This document shows, in pieces, positions 1 through 11,200 of a DNA stretch of 64,000 nt; the stretch's first letter is position 1, and the number at the start of each line of letters is the position of its first letter. This DNA comes from Mesorhabditis belari (taxonomy: Eukaryota > Nematoda > Chromadorea > Rhabditida > Rhabditidae): NCBI GenBank assembly GCA_958450365.1, contig CAUEEP010000925.1:1302001-1366000 (forward strand), read 5' to 3'. A program made the position numbers and the translations under genes. The notes beneath the pieces were generated by a model. It saw only the letters and a list, made by a program, of their open reading frames with translations, searched no databases and had not been told where the DNA came from.

Positions 1-431
1 GACTAGACGCGAAAATTACATCCCGATCTGATGAACAGTTTTTGAGAAATGGGGATGGATGCGTTAAAAGGTCGATTTTTGCCGAATTTTCCTTTAAAAT
101 CCAGACCGCTAAAAATTTGCAATAACTTGCTACATTCAAAAACCGTTTGAGCCAATATGTTTGTACAAACTTGTTAACCAAAATAAACATAAAATAAAAA
201 TTTTTGGATAAGAACTTGTCCTGATTCCCTGACACGTCTTTTTTCAATCTTTAATTTTTATTATTGAACTTGATTGGTTATCTTATAAAATAGCCGTTTT
301 AACTAGATACTGGTCGAGTATTTTTATTATAAGCATCGTCACGTTAAGTGTTGGTCAAAAATCGACCTTTGGCACATCATCCCCATTTCGCAAACACTTG
401 GCATCAGATCGGGATGAAATTTTGGCGCATA
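1..431. repeat. Foldback element in a DBR1 intron
   Basis: Bases about 10-80 (CATCCCGATCTGATG...) reappear inverted at about 350-420 (CATCAGATCGGGATG), including matching ATGGGGATG and GGTCGATTTTTG blocks, so the segment folds into a hairpin with ~70-bp imperfect arms and an AT-rich loop. The left end may lie outside the window. No coding exon is visible between the window start and 624. A short CCAACCCAATAG tag at about 517-529 resembles the end of the terminal-repeat element at 31855-32374. Confidence 0.7.
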
Positions 432-624
432 ATCAACAAAACTTCAATTGCTATTAGAAAAAGTATGGCTTAGTTTTTTCAAAAGTTCATCCAAAGACGC
501 CGCCATTTCATACTCTCCAACCCAATAGATTGAGTTGATAAAAACATTGCGAAGCAGGACTAAAATAAAAGAAACTTTGTAGTCTTAAATGAAACATCAA
601 AACTCTCAAGTTTTTTATTTTCAG

Positions 625-1686
625 CAATGCAAGTTGGGCAACTCGTCGACGATGCAACTCTTGCAAGAGCTACGACCACGCTATTGGTTTGCTGCACATC
701 TGCACTGCGGCTTTCCGGCATTGGTACCACACGAGACGGAAAATGGAGAACAATTGGAACCGACAAGATTCTTGGCTCTGGACAAACCGATCCCTGGACG
801 TCACTTCTTGCAAATTTTGGACTTTGATGTGAATGAAGATGCCGAATTGAAGCTCAACTACGATCCGACTTGGTTGGCGATTCTGAAGAGCACGGACCAT
901 TTGACGGAAATAACTTCACAAAAAGTCTACCTACCATCAAAACAAAGCAAAGAACGATGGGATTTCCGGCCAGTTGACGAGGAATTGGAGAATGCGCACA
1001 AATTGGGTGATCTCGTTGTACCAAAGGATTTTTATCACACAGCTCCACCGCTCAAAGAGATTACAAAGGTGAGGCAAAACGATCCGTCGAGTTTGTACTA
1101 CAAGAATCCGCAAAGTGAGCGCTTTTGTCAATGGGTGGGGATTCGAAACTTGAATGCGATGCTCGCGGAGACGACCAAAGAAATTGGGACTCCATTTTAT
1201 ATCTCGGATGTGAGTGCGGAGAAAGGAGTGATCGATGAGAATTCGCAAGATGAAAAAGAATTTGGAGAGCTGGGGTTCGTCATCGATGGAGCGGCTGGGA
1301 GAAATGAGGTTGGGAAAGTTTTAATTGATAATGCAGTTCAGTAATTGATGAACAAACGTTGATAATAATTTTCTTTTTTCAGGCAATGGATGCATCAGTT
1401 GGTACAGAAATGGTTGCCTCGTCGAATGAATGGACGGCGCCCGTTGCATCAGTCGATGATTTGGACTCGTTACTAGCCGGTTTTGAGGTACTTTGATTTA
1501 AATTACGGTTGGCTCAGACCTGGACAAGGATTATAATAGAACATACGTGGTCTGTAAAAAAAATGATAGCAAAAATACAACTACAATATTCTACAAGAAC
1601 ATACAATTACAATATACAATATGTTTTTAATTCAGGCTCCTCCAATTGGTGGTGGTCCGCCCGATGCGAAACGACCGAAGAGTTAA
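625..1686 (+). CDS. DBR1: Lariat debranching enzyme DBR1, C-terminal exons (partial)
   Basis: DBR1 hydrolyses the 2'-5' branch bond of excised intron lariats in the nucleus. Three exons are visible: 625-1308, 1383-1487 and 1636-1686 (TAA stop), all joined in phase 0 and giving 279 residues. The first carries family hallmarks in order: PRYWFAAHLHCGF, the end of the metallophosphoesterase domain with its HxH-type metal-binding motif; FLALDK; FLQILD; then the DBR1 C-terminal domain (WLAILKSTDHL, ERWDF, FCQWVGI). The tail is acidic and ends in a short basic KRPKS. The N-terminal catalytic part lies upstream of the window. Acceptors are ATTTTCAG, TTTTTTCAG and TTTAATTCAG; donors are GTTGGG (weak) and GTACTT. 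No frameshift is seen. Identification is by conserved motif order and is strong; the exact donor at 1309 is less certain. Confidence 0.93.
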
Positions 1687-1868
1687 ATAAGTCACCGAGA
1701 ATTCATTCAACAAACACCTCAATTACTTCTTATAATTTTGTTTATTTGTTATCCTTGCAAATTTTCGTGAATTTTTTGTAACTTTTCGTTTTCTTGTTGC
1801 ATATTCATGCAGGTTTTTTTTTTGATCCGGGTATATTGTACATTGTTTTTGTTCTCTTTAAATTTCTG

Positions 1869-1874
1869 AATAAA
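1869..1874 (+). promoter_or_regulatory. Poly(A) signal of DBR1
   Basis: A canonical AATAAA hexamer lies 183 nt after the DBR1 stop codon in a T-rich 3' region, making it the likely cleavage/polyadenylation signal. The following 1.2 kb to the BIRC6 stop is AT-rich with two tRNA-like pieces and no recognisable gene. Confidence 0.7.
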
Positions 1875-2401
1875 ACTTCTCAAGACTTATTACGCTTAAT
1901 CGAATAATCGATTCTCTTGTTTCGATTTTCTTTATCCGTTTGATCATTTTGTCTTCTGAATGAATTTATCGGAAAAAAATAAGAGTCTACCAAAAATATG
2001 TACACCAAAAGAAAAGAAAATTCAGGAAACCAGTATTCGAGATCGATTTTTTTGAAGGGAATTTCGAGAATTCGTGGGAAATTTTTAAATACCGTACTCA
2101 GCATGAAAGTTTAAAGCAAAATCACGTTTTTTTTTGTTGGAGATACGGATACGGTATTCAAAAAAGAAATCTCGATTTTATGTGCTACCCATTTGTGTGT
2201 TTTTTCCGGAAAAGAAATGATCGAAAAAGGAAAGCACGAAAAAGACACAAAGAATACCAATTTTGTGGGAAAATTTCAAAATTCACGAAAACTTTTCAAT
2301 CTTTTTGAAGGTCGGAAATGGAATAATCGCTTTTTGAGAGACCATTCAAACATCTGTAATTTGGCGGTTATGAGCGGTTTCTGCAAGTAAGCCGCTTTTG
2401 T

Positions 2402-2470
2402 TGCCGTAGCGCAGTCGGCGGCGCACTTGTCTACGGCTCACATGAGCCGGGTTCGACCCCCTGTAGTGTG
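2402..2470 (+). pseudogene. tRNA-like sequence (degenerate)
   Basis: An A-box-like GTAGCGCAGTCGG is followed about 35 nt later by a B-box-like GGGTTCGACCCC, the spacing of an internal Pol III promoter. A sound acceptor stem and anticodon arm could not be drawn, so this is a tRNA-derived repeat or pseudogene rather than a working tRNA. Confidence 0.5.
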
Positions 2471-2771
2471 CTCAATTTTGGGTTTTGAGTTTTTTTTAGT
2501 TTAAATCGCACAACTATAGTATATTTTAAGACTTTAAAAAAGAAATTTCAGTTTTTTTGCCTAAAGACGGCTGAGAAACCCCTAGAGACCGACTGACACT
2601 GTTCGTTTATATAGTAAATCTCTGAAAACGAGTTGTGTTTTGAGAAAAAAAACCATTAACTCTGTATTTTTTTAAGAAAACACTTGCTTAAACTAGATAA
2701 AAAATGCCAACTTAAGTCGGCATTTTTCCGATAAAATACAAGTCCAAATCTAGTTCCCTAGCTTATTTGTT

Positions 2772-2837
2772 GGTGTACGGGATAGTGAGCCCGCGTGTGG
2801 CTTCTGATGAGACTGGTTCGAATCCTCTCATCGTAAA
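2772..2837 (+). pseudogene. tRNA-like sequence (degenerate)
   Basis: A perfect B-box GGTTCGAATCC is enclosed by GATGAG and CTCATC, which pair. The A-box side (TACGGGATAGTGAG) is poor. It lies 300 nt from the piece at 2402 in the space between two convergent genes. Probably a tRNA-derived repeat fragment. Confidence 0.4.
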
Positions 2838-2840
2838 ATC

Positions 2841-2846
2841 TTTATT
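2841..2846 (-). promoter_or_regulatory. Possible poly(A) signal of the BIRC6-like gene
   Basis: TTTATT on the plus strand is AATAAA on the minus strand, about 270 nt past the BIRC6-like stop at 3113. Other AT-rich hexamers lie nearer, so the assignment is tentative. Confidence 0.35.
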
Positions 2847-3112
2847 GCTTTTTTTTAAAAACATTAAAAACTATGTTTAAGTATTTCGAAGTGTCTGGAA
2901 ATTTTAAGAAATCATGCAGAGCCTTTAAATACACAAGTAAATCTGGAAATTAGTCTAATTCTTTACAGAAGTTATTTTATCATAGATATTTTAAGAAATA
3001 AGAGATTTAAAAACAATTTCTTGTTAGAAAGCCATTAATGAGACTTGAAATAGAAGCAAAAGACGCCGACTTAGGTTCGCGCCATTTCCTAGTAAGTTTT
3101 CAACGTTTAAAA

Positions 3113-6100
3113 CTAGTTTTCAGACTGCTTAGCTGGCTCGTGAACTTGGCTAGTGAGTGATTCGTCAATCGTTCCCTTTTGCTTTTCAAACTCACATTGA
3201 TCAACGGGACAGGTCATCGTTTGCAGTTCGGTGATGAGACTGTGAATGACGCGTTCCTGGAAAAAGATGATCGATTAAATATTATTGAATATGATTTTTA
3301 AGGCCATCTGTTCTCGAGTAAGGGTTGAGAGGACTCAAAAAATTTGAACAACATTTGATTTTGAACAACACTTGATCAGAAGTCAACTTCGATCTGGCTT
3401 TTCTTTGCTTTGAGCCTAGTCTGTTTTGTGGCTGGTTTACAGGGTTGTAATGCCTCTGATCTAGAAGATCCGAAGAAATAGCTACTGAATTTTCAGCTAG
3501 ACCTCAGCTTGTCACTCACCTGATTGAACGGGTTGTACATTGTGTCGAACGAGACGGAATCTTTTCTCTTCGGATTTCTCTCCGACTCAATCGCGTCTTT
3601 TCGCATCTCGGCCAACCAATGCTTCGCTTGTTCGATGATCGCGTGACGTTTCAACCAGAAATGTCGCTGGATCACGTTCTAGAATTCGGAAAAGTTGCTA
3701 AACTGTTAGCGAATTTGCTTGACTCTTTACGCTGCTTTGAGTCTACAGTCTGCTGCTACAGTCTGCTGCTACAGTCTACTGCTACAGAGTACTGCTACAG
3801 TCTACTGCCTCAGTCTACTACAGTCTACTCCTACAGAGTACTGCTACAGTCTACTGCCTCAGTCTACTACAGTCTACTCCTACAGAGTACTGCTACAGTC
3901 TACTGCCTCAGTCTACTACAGTCTACTCCTACAGAGTACTGCTACAGTCTACTGCCTCAGTCTACTACAGTCTACTCCTACAGAGTACTGCTACAGTCTA
4001 CTCCTACAGTCTGCTCCTACAGTCTACTGATACAGTCTATGCTACAGTCTACTGCTTCAGTCTACTGCTACAGTCTACTGTTACAGTCTACTGCTACAGT
4101 CTACTGCTACGGTCTACTCATTCAAAGAAAAGCAATAATCAATCTTGGCAGCTGAATGTCTATGTGATAAGTTGTGCTTACCTTGAAATACTCGGGTCCA
4201 TTTCGCATCTGATCACGTATCGCGTAGGTCAATGTAGCGTGTTCGATTTGAAGATTGTACTTTCGGGAGTAATCCTCACCCTGAAAATGAATAAAATGGT
4301 CAAATAGTGAACCAGACTAACTTAATCAAGCCTTTCTAAAGAAATTTTAGAAAAGCTGTGACATATGACAATAGCCGGCAGTTTTCAATTCACCAACCCA
4401 ATAGATTGGATCAATCAGATTAGATCAACTAGATTAGATCAATTAGATTAGATCAATTAGATTAGATCAACTAGATTAGATCAACTAGATTAGATCAATT
4501 AGATTAGATCAACTAGATTAGATCAATCAGATTAGATCAATCAGATTAGATCAACCAGATTAGATCAACCAAATTAGATCAACCAAATAACTAAGCTGGT
4601 TCAAGTCTTATACCAAAAAATTTCTTGCCCTCTTGGCTACATGGTGGGTGAAGCAGTTTTTTAAAGAAGTTAAGTTTTAATAGAAAAAAAGAGCGCTAAA
4701 AATAGCCTCTAAAGACCTTCAGTGAATCAACTGAGTATCACTGGGCACACATTTTGAAAGCTAATTTTAACTATGATATATTCACTTTTTTTAAAAACTG
4801 TTTTCCCCATCATTTAGCCAAGAATGCGAGGAATTTTTTGGGATAAAATTTGAACCGGCTTAGTTTTTTGGATTTTGAGAAATTTGTGTTTAATTACACG
4901 TGTTGCTGTTTTAACTACATTCCTTTTGAAAAAACATCGAACCTTTTCCGTTCCCTGATATTTCTCGAAGCCAGGCTCATTGAAATAGGGCTCTTTGACA
5001 AAGATCAACCCTTGAATCGAGATTAGAACTTGCAAAAGTGAGCAATAGGGATTCCATTTCTCTTCCGGTCGACCCTCCCATGTGCCGAGAATCGAGAGGC
5101 AAATCTGCAAGGGAAATTCTTTGATCGCTCTGCAGTGACTCACTTCTTCGGGTCTAGCTCAGCGAAAACTCCATGAATCCGTGTGAAATTTCTGGAGATG
5201 TTTTTTGAGTATCTCTTCTGTAGCCAAGCTCATTTTCTAACTGATTGCTGCTTCTAGTATCTTTATATGATCTTACAAAGTTGAGAGTCGGAGAAATCGG
5301 GGAAAAACCCAATTTAAGGCTTTTAAGAGCCGTTTTTGAAGTTCTTTAATGAATATAAGGCAAAAAAGATTAAATAGATCAAATAGAAGAATAAAAACCT
5401 CATAGAAATCATAGTAATTCGATTTTTTGTCGTCAAATTTGACTAAAATTCCTAACAAAATGTGATTAGCGAGCCTACTCAAAAATTAAAGAAAAAAGAT
5501 CGAATGACGTCGTTTTTGAAAGGACATTATCGTTTTTACTTCTTGATTTGATGTTATCTATCAAAAAAAACAAGAAATCTATAGCATTTTAAGAGGAAAA
5601 AACCGATTTCTTAACGATTAAATTGGGTTTTTCACCGATTTCTCCGACTCTCAACTTTGCTAGGTTATATAAAGATTCTAGAAACAGCAATCATTTAGAA
5701 AATGGGTTTGCGTACAGGAGAGATACTCAAAAATCATCTCCAAAAATTTCATACAGATTCATTGAGTTCTCGCTGAGCTAGAGCCGAAGAAGTGAGTCGC
5801 TATAATTCGCGGTCACTCTGGTTTTACTGCTCTGGATTTGAAAAGACGAAATTTGCACACACATTTACATGGTTTTGAGCTTAAATCAATTAACTAAACA
5901 AATCTATTCTTCAGCAATCGATTCTTTGCCTTTTTCCATGTGATTTGTTTCGCTCGGGAATGGAAAGAATCGAGCGCCCGAAGACGTGCGTTTACAAGCA
6001 CTGCACAAGTGAATTCCCCTATACCTTTCCATCGTTATAGAGATTCGGATTGAAGCGCACATTCCCGGAGCCGGTCGTGAGGAAAGCGCATTTTGGTGGA

Positions 6101-8208
6101 GAGAAAGGGTAGCTGAAAACGGTGATTTCAAGAAATTTCTTTAGAAAATCTACCTAGTTGGGAAAAAGACGTCGAATTCGAATAACCCGTTTTGATAAGG
6201 CGTGTCGTCGGGACCCGAGATTAGCACCTGGAAAAGGAAAATGTTCTAGGTGAACTCTTAAACTAGTCTTAAATTATCTGATCTGACACAAAAGTGATCT
6301 GGAGATGCCCCAGCTAAGCCAGGCAACTGGTTTGGCTTCTGATATAGGTTGCCGTATCAAAAGAGTGCCCCGCCCATTTTGCCATGGGCAATTCAACTTT
6401 GGGCTCAAATATCTTCGTGTTGGAGTGTCCAATTTAAATCTTTTTGGTATAGTTGGTTGCGCAAAGTCTTTCTCTATCGATTCGTACAAAAACTATTGAA
6501 ATTGGACAACCCAAAGCCGAGGTATTTGAGCTCAACAACCGGGCAACTGGCCTGGGCCAAGTATGACCTACTCTGGCTTCATCAAGAGTCTCTTCTTCAC
6601 CATTTCCCCTTACCTTAATGATATCACATCTTCCCTCATCGACACAGACATAGATACTGTTTGAGGCGTTCAATGGCAACGCTTGTGGCATCGAGGCCAG
6701 CTCTTTTGCGATTCGTTTCGTTCGCTCTGAAAAATAGATGCTGGTTAAGTGAACGGCTCGCCTTTTGACAAACCTTTTAGCGCCGGCGAGAATGGATTCA
6801 CATTTCGGGCCTCTTTTTTAAATGAGAACGGGACGACGAGTTTCCCGTAATCACCGATAAATCTGAAACATTTATTTATCGCTTAATTATTGATTTCAAT
6901 TTATTTTTTTTACCGATATGTTTGCATTTGGAGGTGTTTAAGGGCTTTCCCGTAAAGAAGAGAAATATCGGATGATGGATCGACTCGTTCCTCGGAAAGG
7001 TCAAACGAGCGACGATTCAATGAAACCTAGAAAGAGAGGAGAATTTAATGTTTTAAAGATTTGTATGATAAATTGCATTTTAAATGATGATTTTCTTGAA
7101 GAATTATTGAATTGATGGGATAATATTGGCAACTATTTGGTTGAGGATTCAAAAAAAGGCTCAGATCTTGCCTAGCTTTACTCTAAACCATAAAGTTTCG
7201 TTAGTTTCGGGCTCAGCCAATGGCTTTCAATTAGCCTGAGCCGGAAGCAAGTCGGTGCGTGCACTACGGTTAGAGAAAAGCCGGTAGATGACGAGACTTC
7301 AACATCTTGCACTCACTTCACTATGTGTCGTTCGTGGACGAGCCGTCGAAGCTGTGCGAATTCGCTCCTCTGGCGGCAATTGAGTCTCGTACTCGCGCGA
7401 CGCGTTCAACACAACTTCCGCGTATCGCTCAATCTGAATTTAGTAAATAGTCAATGTTGTATCCAAAGTATTCTATATTCTAATATTAACGTGATAAAAT
7501 TAAGCTGTTCACTATTCAACAAAAGTTGTTCTAGATAAGCCTGGCACTGACAAGGTAGGCTGTTGAAAGTTGCGAATGAATGTCTGTACTATCAGAGAAA
7601 CTCGACAAGCTAGAGAAGCTAGACAAGCTAGACAAGCTAGACGAGCTAGAGAAGCTAGACAAGCTAGAGAAGCTAGACAAGCTAGACAAGCTAGACAAGC
7701 TAGACGAGCTAGACAAAGCCAACGCAATGCTGATTAAAACAGTGAATGAGTCGTTTTTTCGACCAAAACAAACCTTATGAATGAAATCGATCAAGCGGAA
7801 ATCCGGGGATCCCATTTGTCCCTTTAAAACATTCGGATACGCGGACATGATCTCTTTGAATTTCGGCACAAGTTGTTTGGCCACGGATTTCGCTTGTGGG
7901 GAATACGGTTTGACGAGATATGGGACAAGCGACGGGACGGTGGCCATCGCGGCAGCCGTCTCGAGGAGAGCCTGCAATTCAATGAGTCACTCAAAAGCGT
8001 GAACTTGTTTTTAGATGAATTTTGAAGCTATCTTTATCGAATCAAATCGAATCGAATCAAATCGAATTTAAGCCTAAATCGAGGTGCGGTCTTTGAGCTG
8101 AAATTTCAAAATTTCATACGCAAACGCATTTCTTCTGGTTGTGCTTTGTGTGCAAGTGGAGCAAGCGCACTTCCTCTCTTTCTCTCTCTCTCTTTCTCTC
8201 CCTCTTTC

Positions 8209-8256
<48 letters not shown>

Positions 8257-11200
8257 CTTCTCTCTCTTTCTCTCTTTCTGGTACTCTCATTTATTAGGTT
8301 GGCAAGAAAGTTCGTAGAAAAAGTTTGCATCGTGATTTCTCAAAAATCAAGCCATCAATTAAGCCATAAATCCTTCAAATCACATCAAAAACTACCGTAA
8401 ATACTGTAATAGTACCCCAGCCCCACAATGACGGTGCGGAGTGTTGGGTAGTCTAGCTTTGAACGAGTTTTTCTCGACACTCGTTTATGCTACAATGCGC
8501 GCTTAGGTATCAAAAAATAGCCCTGGATTTCAGCTATTTTTTGATACCAAAGACGCATTTTTTTGAAAGTACGGGCGCTTTGAAAAAAAAATGAAATACT
8601 AAAAAACACTACACGACTTTTGCGACTACGCGACTGTGCTATTACAGGGGTACTACAGACTGTACTATTACACGCGACTGTACTATTACAGGGGTACTAC
8701 AGACTGTACTATTACACGCGACTGTACTATTACAGGGGTGGGGTACTATTACAGTATTTACGGTAAGTCTTTTTTCTTTTGAAATACAGCTTCTCTGTAA
8801 AAGATTTTGGACAAAAATAAAGATTATTGCTTTCTTATGTTAGTTTTACCCTATAAGAATGGTTTTTAACCAACCAGAATGGTTTTTATCGATGCATGAT
8901 GCAATTTTTATGATGCAAAAAGTAAACTGGAAATCTAAACTAAAATACTAATCATACTTTTCCAAAAATCTCTCAAACTTTACGAGAAAGCTGCACTCAT
9001 TTGCGAGTAATTTCGAGTTTTTACGAGTAATTTCTTAGAGTCTTGGAGTAAAGAATGGAACAAAGAATGTAACAAAGCGTTGTTTATGCTAGTTTTACTC
9101 TATAAGAATGGTTTTTATCATTTTTTTAATGAGTAAATAATGGAACAAAACGTTCTTGAGTTCGGATTCGTTTTTTGAGAAGTTCTAGCTAAAATCATCC
9201 CAAAAACTCTCTTGCCAATCTAATAAGTGATCCAGAAAAATCTAATTCTCCCCGGCATCCAATCTACTCACCTGGTAGATTTCCATATGCTCAGAGACAT
9301 CGAAAACACTGTCATTCTTGAGGTGGTACTCGAGCAGGGGGATCACCGCCGATTCACCGATCAACTTCACCACTGGCGGCGTCAAGTGATCGTGTTCGAC
9401 GAACTGGAACGCAGAAATGGCATTTTCGATCATTTTCCTTTTACCTTTTCAATTTGATCCTCCGAGAAATCGGGTGAAATCGTGTAGATGTAGGCGGTCA
9501 ATGCGGAGAGTAACCAAATCAGGTGCTCCTCCCGGGCCAATCGCTCCTCCACCTAGAAGATTTTTGGTAGAACTTGGCTTTTGAATGATTTCACAGGTTT
9601 AACCATTGCCAAATCGAATTCTGATAAGCCAAGCCAAAGTCTGGCCAAAGTCAAGTCAAAGCCAGGCCAAAACCAGGCCAAAACCAGGCCAAAGCCAGGC
9701 CAAAGCCAGGCCAAAGTCGGGCCAAAGCCAGGCCAAAGTCAGGCCAAAGTCAGGCCAAAGTCAAGCCAAAGTCTGGCCAAAGCTTTCAATTCTCATTTCT
9801 GTTCTATAACTCTGCTTTTATCAAAGCCAAGCTATTTTATTGACTCTATAAAGCATTCAAAGCGCTGGATTTCTTTGAAATTCACCAATCGAAGCCAACG
9901 AATATTTAGCTTTACTGTCTACCTTTGTTCCGGCATCTTTAATGTTACTTTATGCTGTTACTGTAAAGCTACGGTAAATGGCTGACCGTTCTCTCGATAT
10001 CCCATCGACTCCTCGTGCTCCCGTGTCCATAGCCGACTCCTCGATGCGAGTTACTCGCCGAATTTCGCCTTTGTCGCCGCTTTCGACCATCGCCCGAGTC
10101 TTGTCGGTCCATTGATCTGGAAATCGATCGATTATGACAATATTACAAGGAAAAGACAATGGCTTGAGTCGGGCTGAAAAGCTGAAATTCCAAAGCCAAC
10201 GCCTAAACCTGATTTTGACGTAAAGAAGTTCACGTAAAGTTATGCTGTCAATTCGGTGGAATACCCAAGGCCAGATTCATTTCGAAGTGTTAATTTCTGG
10301 TCAGACAACAGTTTCTGGTCAGACAACAGATGCAAATCTTTACGTTCAACAACTAGGTCGCGTTCAAACTGTGATTCAAATTTCAAACATAAAACAAAAC
10401 CTAATTCGCAAATGAATTCACTATAAAAACTTTAATAGAAGCCTTCGTTATGGGAGTGTAGTCTAAGTTTACTCTCAAACAAACGCTCATATCTCGACAA
10501 CAGTCCATTTGTTTCTATCAGTTTTGGTAGCAACTTAAAGTAGAAAGGATGAGTGATCTTTTGTGATATAACACAGATTTCTAGCATTAACCAACGCTTA
10601 GAAAAAGATGATTGAAAAGTGATGAAAATTGGCTCTTTTTTGCCACTTTTCAATTATTTTTTTCTCAGCACTGGTTAATGCTAAAAATATGTGTTATATC
10701 TCAAAATAATCCCTATTTTCTCTACTTTAATTTGATATCAAAGCTGATAGAAACAAATGAACTGATATCAAGATACGAGCGTTTGTTTGAGAGTAAACTT
10801 GGACTACGCGACCCTTCACTACAAACACTTCTAACTTGCTTTATAATTATCAGATTGAGACGATATATAGCTCAAAAAGATCGCGTTCAAACTGTGATTC
10901 AAAGAAAAACACATTCGCAAATGAATTCACTATAAAAACTCTAGTAGAAGCCCTCCTTAATGGGAGCGTCGCGTAGTCTAAGTTTATTCTGAAACAAACG
11001 CTCATATCTTGAAAACAGTACGTTTGTTTCTGCGCGTTTGGGTGTCAAATTAAAGTAGAAAGGATGAGTGTTCTTTTGTGATATAACACAGCTTTTTAGC
11101 ATTAACCAGTGCTGAGAAAAGGATGATTGAAAAGTGGTGAAAATTGGCTCTTTTTTTGTTCGAATTCTAAAAGAAAACCTCGTGCGCTACGGTACTAATT

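Larger units (their letters stand above)
3520..6726 (-). other. BIRC6: UBC (E2 catalytic core) exons of the BIRC6-like gene
   Basis: Six exons encode the E2 fold. Exon 6726-6614 ends in DEGRCDIIK, 6227-6154 gives [11 protein letters not shown], and 6112-6025 gives YPFSPPK and [11 protein letters not shown]. Exon 5104-4943 opens with ICLSILGTW and continues with [10 protein letters not shown] and [10 protein letters not shown]. Exons 4280-4182 and 3678-3520 (HFWLKRHAI) form the C-terminal helices. The Cys codon at 5099-5101 sits in the family's G-K-x-C-L-S-I-L context and is the expected ubiquitin thioester cysteine. No key residue appears missing, so the domain looks catalytically competent. 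The catalytic Cys codon is the second codon of its exon, just after a ~920-nt intron that holds a large foldback element. Confidence 0.92.

Noticed and set aside
589..624. Met at 589 as start of the DBR1 frame
   Set aside because: The 36 bases before 625 are intron ending in ATTTTCAG; DBR1 is clearly truncated at its N-terminus here.
3733..4125. CRISPR-like array
   Set aside because: Repeats are contiguous without unique spacers, and the genome is eukaryotic; the same holds for the other arrays.
10000..10116. Alternative frame with QWTDKTRAM in exon 9987-10116
   Set aside because: The [14 protein letters not shown] frame matches BIRC6 and fits both neighbouring phases.
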